A stretch of DNA of 60,811 nt from Anaeromyces robustus (GCA_002104895.1 MCFG01000400.1:1-60811), one strand, 5' to 3'; numbered from the stretch's first letter, positions 9,707 through 20,930 are shown. The notes: a model not told the origin generated them from the sequence alone. A program made the numbers and translations.

Positions 9707-10350
9707 TTAATGTTTACGAATGCTTTTGTTGAAATTGTTAAGTAAATCTTGGTATCGTGGGTCGTTTTCTATGACTGTTGCAGGCACACAGTGCCAGGTT
9801 AACCTATATTTATACCTGATTTTGTACTCATAGCGTTTTTCTTTATAATTTGTTCTGAAATCGGCAATTTCTACTATTTCGGCGGTAATTTCTTTATATT
9901 TTTTCCTATTTTTGAATATTTCTGGAGTAGAAACGTATGGTTCTAGCTTAGAAATATGGAATACTGGATGGTGTTTTGGGAAAAGTGACTTCGAAATCTC
10001 GATTTTGTAGTTTCCATTAGGTAACACTTCCAAAATTTTATATGGTCCATACTTGGGTGGAGCAAGTTTTTGATTTTCATTAGTAGCAAAAGCTGATGGT
10101 GCATTAATCTATACTTTTTGATTTTCCTTTAGTTCTGGTGCAACAATTCTTTTCTTATCTGCTTGTCTCTTGTATAGGTCTTGTGCACGCACTAGGACCT
10201 CTTTTACTAAATGAAAGTTATCACCTACATTTTGAATATATTTAAAATTAGAATTAGTACCATTAAATAAGAAAATATCATCTATTGATGGATTAAAACC
10301 ATAGTTAATAAAGAAAGGAGTTTGTTTAGTAGATTCATTAATTGTATTAT
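9707..10350 (-). pseudogene. Family E Ty3 integrase, C-terminal part
   Basis: The minus strand reads TPFFINYGFNPSIDDIF, DLYKRQADKKRIVAPELK, then a stop near 10111, then the GPY/F module KYGPYKILEVLPNGNYKIEI and FPKHHPVFHISKLEPY. The tail ends YQDLLNNFNKSIRKH*. Integrase inserts the cDNA copy into the genome; this part binds DNA and influences targeting. No typical chromodomain is seen, but the tail (YEYKIRYKYRLTWHCVPATV) sits where one would be and may be a relic. The 5' side is cut at 10350 by the LTR C3 junction. Downstream are the noncoding tail, polypurine tract and LTR E, which makes this the coding end of element E. Confidence 0.85.
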
Positions 10351-10354
10351 GTAA

Positions 10355-10869
10355 TGTTAGGTTAACACAATAGGTTTATAAACACATATAAGTAAATTAA
10401 AATAAATATGTTTTAATAGAAAAAAGTTTTATTAATTTTATTAAAGTATAAATATTAATTATTATTCAGTTATTGTAATATTTCAAATTACTTATTAACT
10501 AATTAATAAAAGCTCGAATTTAAAAATATTTTATTAATGAATTTTACACCTATTTATATTTTTTTTGAAAATAATAAAAGTTTCTAAAAAGTTCTCGAAA
10601 CTTAAATTTTTTGATAAAAAAAAGAATCTTATGGAAAAAGGATAAATTATAATAAATTTTTATCCGAAAATTTCTGATTTTATTCTATTAATTTCTATGA
10701 TAAAATACAGAAATAAAATACAGAAATTAATAATAAATTTTTCTTAAAATAAAAATTATTATAAAATTGAGATTGAGTGTGAGTCGAACCCAAAGAGTTC
10801 AGCTCAATGGTCATAGTATTTAACCACTAGACCATGGTTACTAATTTACTGATTATGAGTTTCGTTACA
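10355..10869 (-). mobile_element. LTR C, copy 3 (3' LTR of element G1)
   Basis: On the minus strand it starts TGTAACGAAACTC at 10869, directly after a purine-rich tract, and ends about 10355 (…CTAACA). It carries the tRNA-like module and a TATA-like motif (AAAAAATATAAATAGGTG) as in other family C LTRs. Length about 515 bp versus 699 bp for C1. Confidence 0.8.
10775..10841 (-). promoter_or_regulatory. tRNA-like Pol III module in LTR C3
   Basis: Minus strand: A-box-like TGGTCTAGTGG (10824-10834) and B-box GGTTCGACTC (10781-10790), with 33 bp between the boxes as in true tRNA genes. The interior differs from C1 at many positions while both boxes are unchanged. The acceptor and anticodon stems do not pair well, so it is not called as a tRNA. 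Confidence 0.7.
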
Positions 10870-11183
10870 TGTCCTCCTCTAGAATTCGGATACCAGACGA
10901 ATCTCAACATCAGGCTAAAATAAGAAATTTTTATTTATAAATTTTAATATTATTTTTTAGGTGTAAAATATAATATAAAAATATACATGTTTATTAATAA
11001 AATTACATTGTTATTAATAAGGAATTACATTTTGATATTGATATTGATAAGTTTATTTAATATTAATAATAATAAGTATTATATAAAATAATATTATTAT
11101 AAATTGATATTGATATATAATAAGTTTGATATTAATAAAATTAAAGTATAATAATATTAAAGATTCTTTTTCAATTTAAGTTT

Positions 11184-11759
11184 CTAATTTGCTTTGTTAA
11201 ATTTCTTAAATAGTTCTGGGCAATTAAGATTTGACTCTGGTTCCCAAGAAGCTTCAGATAAAGGGTAGCCTTTCCATTTTATAAGGTATTGAATTTTGCC
11301 GTAGTGTTTTCTTTTATCGAGGATTAACTTCATATTCTTCTTCTTCATTTACGATTATTGGTGATGGTGGTTTTTGTTTTCTTCCGAATATATCTTCATA
11401 ATATGGTTCTAGTTCTGAAAAATGAATTACAGGATGAATTCTAATGTTTTTTGGGAGTTCTAATTCATACGAAACAGGTGATACTTTTCTAATGATTTTG
11501 TATGGACCTAATTTCCTTGGTTTTAATTTCTTATTCTTATTTCTAATTATGAGCGAGCTATTGATCCAAACTTTGCCATTTATTTTAAATTCTGAGGCTT
11601 TCATTCTGTGCTTATTTGCAAATGTTTCTTGTTTCTTGCTTGCTAACTTCAAGTTTTCTTTAAGTTGTAAAAATAATTCGGATAAGTTTTTTGTTAATTC
11701 TTCTGCAAGAGGAACATCAATGTTATTTGGTACAGCTGGAGAGAAACGGGGATTATAGC
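11184..11759 (-). pseudogene. Integrase C-terminus with GPY module and chromodomain (G1), one frameshift
   Basis: Minus strand: PRFSPAVPNNIDVPLAEELT (after the solo LTR junction), KINGKVWINSSLIIRNKNKK, GPYKIIRKVSPVSYELELPK and HPVIHFSELEPYYEDIF. After NEEEEYEV the frame ends, but in the next frame a chromodomain continues: ILDKRKHYGKIQYLIKWKGY, PLSEASWEPESNLN, CPELFKKFN, stop at 11184. Chromodomains on Ty3 integrases bind histone marks and steer insertion into heterochromatin (known for chromoviruses). The frameshift lies at the V/I junction near 11324. It would make the chromodomain inaccessible without frameshifting. Confidence 0.9.
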
Positions 11760-11778
11760 TGTAACGAATCTCTCAATT

Positions 11779-14204
11779 GATAAATAATGGAATTATTAAA
11801 TCATAATTCCTGGTAAATTTAATATTAAAAATTTACCATAAATTTTAACTAAAATAAAATATAATATAAATATTAATTAAACCTAAAATTAAATTAGTCA
11901 GTATACTAACTTAATAGTATACAAAAATAATTAAGTTTTCTAGAAAGAAATAAATAAAAAAAAGAATAAATATTATAAATATTAATTATAAATTAAATAA
12001 AATAATTTCTAGAATAAAATAAATATTAATAAAAATATTAATAATAAAATTCAAAAAGAAAAATAATTTTTAAATAATTAAATAAATCTTTAATAATAAT
12101 TAAAACTTATAAATAATTAAAAATTGCAAATAATAAATGTAAATAGTTAAAAAGTTGTAAATAACAAAATTAATAATTAAAATTATTAATTTAGCTGATA
12201 ATCATTAAATGATTATTATTCATAAATTAAATAGAAATAATTTCTATTTCTTTATTCTTTTATTTCTTTTATATAATAAAAATTATTCTTATTTATCATT
12301 TTTATTCTTTATTTTCTTTTCTATAATAAAAATTGTTCTTTTATTTATTTTATTATTAAATATTATAAATACTTTAAATTATTGTAAAAATATAAATACA
12401 TGTAAAAATTTTATAAAAATTATTTCGTTGTTATTAGAATAGTAAATAATAACCAAAATAAAATAATAAAATATAATAATAATTTAATAATAATTATAAA
12501 ACTAATAATAAAATTAGAATTAGTTAAAATAACAAATTTAAATAATAAAATTATAAAATAATAAATTTAAATAACAAATTTATAAAATAAAACAATAATA
12601 AAACAATAAATTAATAAAATAATAAATAAAATATAAAAACATTAAAAATTAAATAATAAAACGTATTATAAATAATTTTTAGTGTAACCAAATAAAAATT
12701 ATAGTTAAAGAAGTTTAATAAATAAAATTAATAATTAAAGGAATTGACTTTCAAACAAGAACTATAAAGAATTAAGTAAGTACCTACAAAATTATTATTC
12801 TTGATAAAGCTATTATCTGTTAAATGAGGGTAGTTTTGGTTTAATAATGGTCAGGTCAAGATGTTTAATTAATAACAAAATAACTAATTAAACAAATATA
12901 TAATTAATAGGCAAATTTATTTTTTAATACACAAGAAATTAATTAATTAAAAGAACACTTTTTAAAATAATTAAGTTTTATAATAATATTTTTTATTAAT
13001 AATTAATTAAGAAAAGTTTAAATAATAATTAGATTATTAAGTCATTAATTCTAAGTTATTTAGTTAATAATCTTACAAAGATTAAAAGGAATTGTAATTT
13101 CAATCCTTATTTATACTTTTTCTAAATCTAATAATTATTAATACATTTAATTATTATAATCTATTGATAATATATTTATACATGTATAATTTTAAATAAA
13201 ATATATGAATAAAATAATATTGATAAAAATCTAACTATATAAAACTAATATAAAACTATATAAACTATTAATAAATTTAATGATAAGAATTTATAATCTA
13301 AGATTTAGATTTATAACTATTCTAATTATTTAACTAGTTAACTATTTAATTATTTTAATTGTTTAGTATACTATTTAATTATTTATCTATATATTAATTA
13401 TTTTTATCTTTGGATTTTTATAATCTTTTCTGTATAATTAATTCTAGATAAAATGGGATATTTTTAATTATTTAAGATCTTAAGTAAATTTTAAATCTTT
13501 TTGAGATTTTTAGAATTCTAAGAATTTCTGTAAATTAATATAATAATCAACTATTCTAATTTTTATAAAAATAATTAACAATTATTATAATATATTATAT
13601 AAATTATTATTATTATTCTAATTAATATTTTATAAATTATTTGAAGGCGTTTTCTGTATATCTGAATGATTATTATTATTATAAATTATAATATAATTAT
13701 TGAAATAAAAAGATTTTATCTATATAAAATATTATAATTATTTATTTATGGATCCTTGTAAATATTTAATTATATTTTTATATTGTGTAAACCTTTAAAG
13801 TCCAATATCTCGCCAACCAGTGGTCCAAATGGGCTGAAATTCAGATATGTTGTAGCTCTTGAGCAGAGCTTCTCAATGAGCATAAAATCAAAGCGAAGCG
13901 GAGGAAATCTTCAATATTTGCCAAGTTATCGTTATTTTTCTTCTGATTATTTTTATTAATATCTTAAGGGTTAAATTAAGTTGATTAATATTTATTTAAT
14001 TTGTCCAAACCCTTTACAATATCAATTTAAATGCTTTTTAATATTTGTTTATTTTATTGAAAATCGAATTTTAAGTGATTTAGTCAATAACGAAATTTAA
14101 ATGTAATTGATCTATTAGTGAATTTCAATTTTAAATCCACTAATATTCGCGACATTATCACTTTTGAAGGCATTTTTCAAATTAAGATAATAGACGAATT
14201 TATC
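11779..14204. mobile_element. Insert D (about 1.1 kb without the nested LTR E)
   Basis: The interruption of LTR C2 after its first ~19 bp begins GATAAATAATGG and ends near GACGAATTTATC, giving a short inverted terminal match (GATAAAT/ATTTATC). Flanks resemble an imperfect ~8-bp duplication (TCTCAATT versus TCACAATT). A second copy lies at 45022-46172. The interior is AT-rich with no credible ORF. The ends and the duplication are compatible with a non-autonomous hAT-like DNA transposon, but this is tentative. Confidence 0.5.
12818..14154 (-). mobile_element. Solo LTR E (copy s), 1,337 bp, with perfect duplication
   Basis: On the plus strand TGTTAAATGAGGG ... TATTCGCGACA, flanked by TTATC at 12813-12817 and 14155-14159. 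It is the reverse orientation of the LTR E sequences at 42861 and 56562. This copy lacks the MULE that three other LTR E copies carry, and so defines the unoccupied LTR. Contains the conserved block TCTCGCCAACCAGTGGTCC and a TATA-like AAAAAGTATAAATAAGG on the minus strand. Confidence 0.95.
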
Positions 14205-14219
14205 ACAATTAGTAAAATA

Positions 14220-14287
14220 GTAACCATGGTCTAGTGGTTAGTAACTATGACTATCTGGACGAACACTCTGGGTTCGACTCACATCTT
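14220..14287 (+). promoter_or_regulatory. tRNA-like Pol III module in LTR C2
   Basis: A-box-like TGGTCTAGTGG (14227-14237) and B-box GGTTCGACTC (14271-14280). Same spacing and position (about 30 bp from the LTR start once insert D is removed) as in LTR C1. Confidence 0.75.
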
Positions 14288-14894
14288 GTTCCAAATTTTA
14301 TAAAAATTTTATTTTAAATTTATTTATTATAAATTTCTGTATTTTATTCTGTATTTGTTTCTGTATTTTATTTCTGTATTTCTTTATAGAATTACATGGA
14401 ATAAAATTAGAAACTTTAAGAAAAAATTATATAATATTTCTTTATTTTTCTATGAGATTCATTTTATATCAAAATATCTTAGTTTCTAGCAATTTTTTAT
14501 TATTTTTATGAACTTTTATTTTTAAAACTATTTTTCCGCAAAAAGTATAAATAGGTGTAAAACTTTTAGTTAAAATATTTTTCTTTGTGCTTTTATTCTT
14601 TTATAACTTTATATATATTAGTAATAATTAATTCATAAGTAGTTTGAAATACTACAAAGATTAGTTATTATTAATTTTTAATAATTAATAAAACTATATT
14701 TTAATAAAACAAATTTTAAATAAAAAATAAATTAAAATTATACTAATATATATCGACGCCGACCTTCCGGGTTAACAAAGGAAAGGTGTTCCGATATTAC
14801 AAAATATAATTAACTTTCTCTTATTTTATTTTCTTTTCGTGTACGTTTTCAATATTGGTGTCAATTGTAATATTGGAACTACCGTTCCGTTACA

Positions 14895-15626
14895 ATAGCC
14901 ATAATTTGCGTAGAAAGGTGATTTTTTAAAAAATTCTTGAACCGAATTATTATAACAGAATTCTGCAAGAAATAGGTATTCGTTCCAATTTGATCTTTTA
15001 AAGTTTGAGTAGTATCTAAGAAATTGTTCAATAACGGAGTTCACCCTCTCCGTTAAACCGTTGGTTTGATGGTGAAAAGGTGAAGGTAGTTTCATAGAAA
15101 TACTGAGAGATTTGCAAATAGCGGTCTAGAGTTTGGAGGTGAATTGAGTACCTCTATCAGAAAAGATTTCATTAGGAAGTCTATGGAGTTTGAAAATATA
15201 CTTCATAAAAGCCTGAGCAGTATCCTCGGAAGAAGAAACGTTAGGAAATGGAATAAAATAACCCATTTTTGAAAATCTATCTAGAACCACGAAAATAAAA
15301 GTGAAACCATTTGAAGGAGGAAGGTCCGTGATAAAATCCATTGAAATAGAAGTCCAAGGGCGATCAGGAATTTCAAGTGGATTAAGGAATTCATAAGGTT
15401 TGTGTCTTTGAGTCTTTGAGCGACAGCAAGTTTCACACGAATGAATGTAGCTTATTATGTCAGAGCTCATAGTAGGCCACCAAAAATCACGATTGATCAA
15501 AGAGAAGGTTTTCTTGAAGCCAAAATGCCAAGCAGAAGGAAAGTCGTGGCAAATGTTTAAAACTGAAGAGCGACAACTAGGCGGAACGTAAATTTTTCCT
15601 TTAAAGAATAGAAAATACCATCGCAA
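14895..15626 (-). pseudogene. G1 integrase: zinc-binding and catalytic core, one stop
   Basis: Minus strand: ICHDFPSAWHFGFKKTFSLI and SCETCCRSKTQRH (HHCC zinc region), PLEIPDRPWTSISMDFITDL (first catalytic Asp in MDFI), FSDRGTQFTSKL (second Asp), a stop codon, then FHHQTNGLTERVNSVIEQFL (catalytic Glu in TERV) and SPFYANYGY. The D,D,E set is therefore present but separated by a nonsense mutation near 15127. It is followed on the minus strand by the solo LTR C2 and then the GPY/chromodomain part at 11184-11759. Confidence 0.9.
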
Positions 15627-15993
15627 TAGATTCTATGGCCAATGAAATCCAAGTAGGGAACACAAAATTCACATTTTTCCAATTTCGCGAATAACCCTGC
15701 CTTTCTAAGTTTACGAAGAACTTCTAGAGATGTTTATAAATGAGATTCTAAGTCAGGGGAGAAAACAATAATATCGTCGATGTAACAAAAGGCAAATACT
15801 CCTAGAATATCTTCTAAAACATCATTGATAAAATGTTAGAAGACAGCTGGAGCGTTCTTTAGGCCGAATGGCATTACAAGATATTCAAAGTGCCCATATT
15901 TACAGGTGAAAGCGGTTTTATACTCGTTACCCTTTTTGATTCTTACTAAGTTGTAAGCTGAACGAAGATCAAGCTTTGAAAATACTTTCCCAT
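15627..15993 (-). pseudogene. G1 reverse transcriptase palm fragment
   Basis: Minus strand: [20 protein letters not shown] (catalytic Asp), [28 protein letters not shown] then a stop, FINDVLEDILGVFAFCYIDD (YIDD active site), [20 protein letters not shown] and [11 protein letters not shown]. It is joined without RNase H to integrase on one side and to Gag on the other, so two deletions flank it. Contains at least two stops. Confidence 0.9.
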
Positions 15994-16332
15994 TTACCAA
16001 AGGTTTTCCCTTCTTCTTCTTTCCTTTTCTTCGTTTGATAAAGGTCCACGGAATTTGGGATTTGAAGGTTTTTTTGTAAAATTTGGTTTTTTTATATTAT
16101 TACTTTTACTTCTATAATTGTTTGATTTATTCTGTTGATTAAAGAACTGTTTGTATGCAGAAAGGCGGCTATCTATTATTGAAGCAATGATTTGCATTGC
16201 GATTAGAGTACGAGGGCCAGGAAACATTTCGAGTATCCGGGTTACTACTTGATCATTTAGTCCTACAAGAAAGGCGTCCATCTTGGCTTCTTCGTTCCAG
16301 GAAGATTCATCAGAGTATTTATTAAATTCTAA
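15994..16332 (-). pseudogene. G1 Gag fragment (C-terminal capsid)
   Basis: Minus strand: EFNKYSDESSWNEEAKMDAF, LVGLNDQVVTRILEMFPGPR and an Asn/Lys-rich tail ending [15 protein letters not shown]. The residues match Gag of the intact copy at 48194 (MDAFLAGLNDNIATRILEMF; REEKERRRKEHLC), and the deletion begins exactly at the zinc knuckle. The N-terminal half of Gag is missing; 16333-16453 is AT-rich noncoding sequence between it and the leader. Confidence 0.85.
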
Positions 16333-16453
16333 AGTAATATTGTAATGATGAATAATTGTATTTCTAAACCTATTATTCTAATGATTATGGATATAATATT
16401 GGATTTCATTCGGACTAAATTTTTTTAATTTTGGGAGTTTATTTTTAGGACAG

Positions 16454-16870
16454 TTTAAGGTAATTTAAAAATTTCGCTTTTTATGCCTTACAACAATAAA
16501 TAACCGGCAAAAGCTACTAACTAGAGGTATATACTAGACCTCAAATAAAAAAAAAATAAAAACTATATATATTTAGGTCGCTTTACCTTTCACGACCGAC
16601 CTACAGCCTTCGGTTGACTGGAGTTCGTCTTTCCCCAGAGTTTATCGTGGTATTAAACCCGTCGTTCGGTATTGCGTGCTTTTTATCACACTAACAATCC
16701 CTATTACAAGAGGCAAGGCGTGCCTTACACAATCTCGATCCAACCGCCCTTAACTAATACCCAAATAATTAACGACTATAGTTTCTCACCTACGGAAACT
16801 AGTTAATGTACGCCGTTACCCTGTTTATGAGCTCTATACGCTCCTAGTATATTTATTAAATTACCTTAAA
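16454..16870 (-). ncRNA. Structured leader of G1 closed by a 15-bp long-range helix
   Basis: A GC-richer block in an AT-rich setting, homologous to 47732-48142 upstream of the intact gag. Its two ends are perfectly complementary: minus-strand TTTAAGGTAATTTAA (16856-16870) and TTAAATTACCTTAAA (16454-16468). Blocks shared with the other copy include ACTAGGAGCGT, GTGATAAAAAGCAC, GAGGTCTAGTATATACCTCT, AGTTAGTAGCTTTTGCCGGT and GTAAGGCATAAAAAGCGAAA. Probably the 5' untranslated packaging or translation region of the element RNA. The role is inferred; the pairing is seen. Confidence 0.6.
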
Positions 16871-17130
16871 AAAAAAAAATCTTAAAAAAAAGGACTTATT
16901 ACTTTTATTTCTTTGGAAAAGACCTTGAAATAGAAGTAATATTTTAAGTTATAAGGAATATAAATTTTCCTTATTTATAATTAAAATAATACGAAATTTT
17001 AAAACACAAAATATTTTCTTGCCAGTATTTCAGGCAAGGAATTTATTACTATTATATATATAGATATATATATATAATTAAATATTTTTTTTTTTTTTTT
17101 TTTTTTTAACTAAATATATATCTAAATAAT
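16871..17130. other. AT-rich stretch where the G1 5' LTR should be
   Basis: Contains a T-run of ~26 (17081-17107) and TATATA microsatellite. No LTR C sequence seen, so the 5' LTR of G1 is missing or too decayed to recognise. Confidence 0.4.
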
Positions 17131-17438
17131 AATGTATTAAATTAATGTATTAATATTTTATATTATATTTTATATTATTATTATCAAACTTACAAAGTAT
17201 AAAAGAACATAACATTAAGTTATATTTAATGTTCTTTGTAAGGTTATTAACACCTGAATTATATAGTTATATTAATATTATCAATATCCTATTTTTAAAT
17301 AAAAGTTATTATTAAAAAGTTAATATTAAAAGTATTATTATTATTATTATTAAATAATTAACATGTTAATTACATTGTGATTTTTAAATATTATTTAATT
17401 ATAAAATTATTTAATTATAAAAACTATATAATTAGTCA
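17131..17438 (+). mobile_element. LTR H, copy 1
   Basis: Ends ...TATATAATTAGTCA at 17438, next to a truncated integrase. An inverted copy is at 55914-56240. It contains a TATA-like AAAGTATAAAAGAAC and a striking inverted repeat: CTTACA (17189) and AAGAACAT pair with ATGTTCTT and TGTAAG (17242), with AAGTATA (the TATA motif) as a one-sided bulge. The start is approximate. Confidence 0.6.
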
Positions 17439-18110
17439 TTCGGCCAAGTAATATTATTTAAATTAGAAACTAATCCATTTGGATATTTAACATTCAACCC
17501 AGTCATCATGGAAAAAGGTTCTTGAATAAACATCTTAAATGTTGTTCGATGAATGAATTACAACGTTCCACTTGACCAACTGTTTCATGATGATCGGTAG
17601 TAGCCATCTTTGGTCGAATCCAAAGTTTTTCCATAAGTTCAAGCCATAAAGCACTAGTGAATTATGTTCCTCTATCGGTATAGATATCTTCAGGTAAATC
17701 CATGTAATCTAAATATATGTTTTATGAATGCTTTAGCTGTTTCTTCGGCAGTAGGTATTTCTTTAAATGGTATTAAGTGAATCATTTTGGAAAAGGGATC
17801 AACAACAACAACCATAATTACTATGTATTTTTTTGGATTCTGGTAGTCCACCTAAGAAATCTATTTCAATTGATTTCCAAGGACGATCCAGGAACTTCTA
17901 AAGGTCTTAATAAGTTCATATCTCTTGTGTCTAGTAACCTTGTTTCTAGCACATTGATCGATCACAAGAGTTGACAAATTTTGTAATATCTTCATTCATG
18001 CATTTTTGGCCACCAGAAATTTCGAGAGATGAATTCTTCAATTCTTCGAATACCAAAATGTCCAGCGGTTAGATTTATCATGGGTACCTATTTAAAAATT
18101 ATAAACGTAA
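17439..18110 (-). pseudogene. Ty3 integrase core fragment, several frameshifts
   Basis: Minus strand pieces: EIDFLGGLPESKKYIVIMVV (first Asp in the EIDF block), DPFSKMIHLIPFKEIPTAEE, TAKAFIKHIF, YTDRGT (second Asp), WLELMEKLWIRPKMATTDHH and ETVGQVERCNSFIEQHLRCL (Glu in QVER). Then HDDWVEC in another frame. It stops at the LTR H junction. The typical TDHPETDGQ motif is altered to TDHHETVGQ. It could belong to the family E element, whose integrase tail is at 9707-10350, but this is unproven. Confidence 0.8.
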
Positions 18111-19527
18111 AGAAGCTGGAACATAAATAAGATTATTGTATAATATCTTATTAAAATAAAATAAAATAAAATAAAATAAAATAAAGAAACAAAAAAAAAT
18201 AAAGTAAGAAAAAAAGAAAAGAAAAGAAGAAGAAAATTACATATTTTAGGTATATATCTTAATATACAAATAAAAATAATATTACTTTTTATTTTAATAA
18301 TAATTTAAGGAATGGGGAATCCATTCTCACTTGGAACAAGTATCGGTCTTATCATTGAATAATTAAATAAATAGACCGGTGTACTTGTCCTAAGTTGATT
18401 GTTGTCTTGTTTGGGATTATTATAATTGTGGGCAAAAAAAAAAATAAAAAAAAAAAAAAAAAAGAGTATTTGGAATTGATTTATTGTCACCACTGAAAAA
18501 AAAGAAAGAAATTTTGTTCTAATGTTTGTGGTTAAAAAAAAAAAAAAAAAGGACTAAAAAGACTAAAAAGACTAAAAAAAAAAAAAAAAACGAATATAAT
18601 ACGAAATAAGAATGTTTAGAAATAATCATCTTCTGGTAGGAAGTAAAAAAAAAAAAAAAAAAAAAAAATGTCGGTGGTACGATTTTACAAAGATTTCTTT
18701 TTACAAAATAATAATAAAGGTTCGAGAAACAACCACTAAAAATAATTGTTTAGTATTTTCAATTATAATTAAAAATAATAACATAACATTATGTTAGAAT
18801 AAAACAAAACAATAAATAATTTTTATTATAATAAATAAACTAATTAGATTTTTTTTTCTTATTAAAAGAAAACTACTATAAACTAATTCTTTTTTTTTTT
18901 TTTTCTTGTTAAAAATATTTTTATTAATGCTATTAATTTTCAAAATGAAAAAAAAAAAATATTTTATTCCATTATTATTATTCAATAAAAAAAAAATAAA
19001 AATTTCTTTTCCCGCTAATACTTTTTTTTTTTTTTTTCATAAAAAAATTTTTTTTCTCTTTCCGTAAATAAATATTAATAATAAAAAATAAATAATTTTT
19101 TTTAATTTTTTTAAAATGGTTTTCTATAAATAATCATTGTTTCTGTCTTTTTTTTTTTTTTTATTTTTTTTCTAAACTTCCGCTCTAAAAATTTAATTTT
19201 ATTTTTTTTTTTTTGGAAAAGTAAAAACCTTTTTAGTTTTTATTTTTTTTTTTTTTTTTTTATTTTTATTTTTTTATTGCTTTCCGCAATAAAATTTACT
19301 TTTTTATTTTTTATTTTTAATTTTATGAATTTTTTTTTACTAAATGAATGTATTTCCGAGTTATTTTTTTTGTAGACGAAATTATTTATTCTATTCTATT
19401 CTATTTTATTTTTGTTGCTCGTTTATTCATTAAAACATAATAAAATTATGATTAAAAATTAGAAGAAGAAAAAAAACAAAACAAAACAAAACAAATTACA
19501 ATTACAATGAATTTAAAAATGTCAAAT

Positions 19528-19558
<31 letters not shown>

Positions 19559-19992
19559 GGTTTTTACTTTTCCAAAAAAAAAAAAAAAAAAAAATAAAAA
19601 AAAAAAAAAATAATAAAAATATAAATAAATAAAAAAAGAGTTTAAAATTCGATAAAAATTATTATTTTTTTTCGTTTTCGTTTTTTTTTAGTTTAGTTTG
19701 GTTTTTTAGAGGATTGTATTTTTGAAAAAAAAAAAATTTTTACTTTGAAATAAATAAAGAATTTTTTATTTTAACGGAAAAATTTCCACTGTTTTTTGCG
19801 AATTTTTTTTTTTTTCTTTTTTCTAAAAATTTTTTTTTTTCAGAATTCGTTTTTTAGAAAAAGATTTTTTATTTTGGAATTTTTTGGTGCGGAATAAAAA
19901 TTCCATAGAATAAAAATTATTATCTTTTAGCCTAAAATGAGAGAAATTTATTTTTAAAAAATATTTATTTATTGTAAAAAAAAAAGGGATAA

Positions 19993-20033
<41 letters not shown>

Positions 20034-20886
20034 ATATAAAAAGATTAATAAAAATAGTAAAAAAAAAAAAGTAAATATATTTGTATTATATTAAATAAAT
20101 AAATAAAAGTATATAGAAGTGAATGAATAAATAGTAATACTTTGAAATGAATTATTACTAACCTATAAACTAATGGTACCTTATTATTATTATTATTATT
20201 ATTATTATTGAATGAATATTATATTTTTTAAGTGATTTATTTTAAGAAATATTAATGAATCTATGATAATATATTAAATAAATTTAAAAAAAAGGGTTAA
20301 AATATTAAAATTAAAAATTATTATTATTTTTGTGAATTTCTATACAATTTACAACACTAAATTTGTCAACACAAATTATAAATTGGTTTTAATAATATGT
20401 TTATTATTAAAATAAAATAAATTAACTACCCGTTTATATTTAGTTACAACTAACTATTGAAATAATATCTCTAAAATTGAACTATTAATTAATGAGAGAG
20501 TTTAATAAAGATATTAAACAATTTTATTTTATAGAAAAATAAATGTATTTTAATAATTAATTTATGTATATCATGTGACTAATTTATTTTAAAGAACATA
20601 AAAATATAAACATTAAATTAATATTTATTTTTCACAATTTTAACGTTAAAAAATTTTTTTTTTGGTTTTGGTTTTCGTTTTTCGTTTTTTTTTGTAATTT
20701 TTTTTTTTTTACTTACGGAAATAAAAATCCATAATTGCAATTAAAATAAAAATAAAAATTAAAAGTAAAAATAAAAAAAAAAAAAAATAAATGGTATGAA
20801 TAATTAATGAATGAAATATGTGTTTATTTAATATAATAATAACTAAAAAAAAAAATATAAATTTATAATTAATACGAATATATATC

Positions 20887-20930
<44 letters not shown>

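Larger units (their letters stand above)
11760..14894 (+). mobile_element. Solo LTR C, copy 2, inserted in the G1 integrase (contains insert D)
   Basis: Starts TGTAACGAATCTC (11760) and ends CCGTTCCGTTACA (14894). It is flanked by a perfect 5-bp target duplication ATAGC (11755-11759 and 14895-14899). Removing it restores the integrase reading NYGYNPRF on the minus strand. LTR C sequence itself is 11760-11778 plus ~14205-14894 (~710 bp); the rest is insert D with a solo LTR E inside. A TATA-like AAAAAGTATAAATAGGTG lies near 14540. Confidence 0.95.
10355..16870 (-). mobile_element. Chromodomain Ty3 element G1 (leader, gag', RT', INT, 3' LTR), deleted and interrupted
   Basis: Minus-strand order from high to low coordinates: structured leader (16870-16454), gag fragment, RT fragment, integrase split by a solo LTR, chromodomain, polypurine tract (AGAGGAGGACA at ~10870-10880), 3' LTR C3. 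Internal deletions removed Gag N-terminus, zinc knuckle, protease, early RT and RNase H. The 5' LTR is missing. Integrase continuity across 11760-14894 (ANYGY | NPRFSPAVPN) shows these pieces were one element before the solo LTR arrived. Confidence 0.85.

Noticed and set aside
12209-12442. 77-codon Phe/Leu/Ile-rich ORF in insert D
   Set aside because: The composition is that of AT-rich noncoding DNA and the copy at 45400-45640 differs by indels that break the frame.
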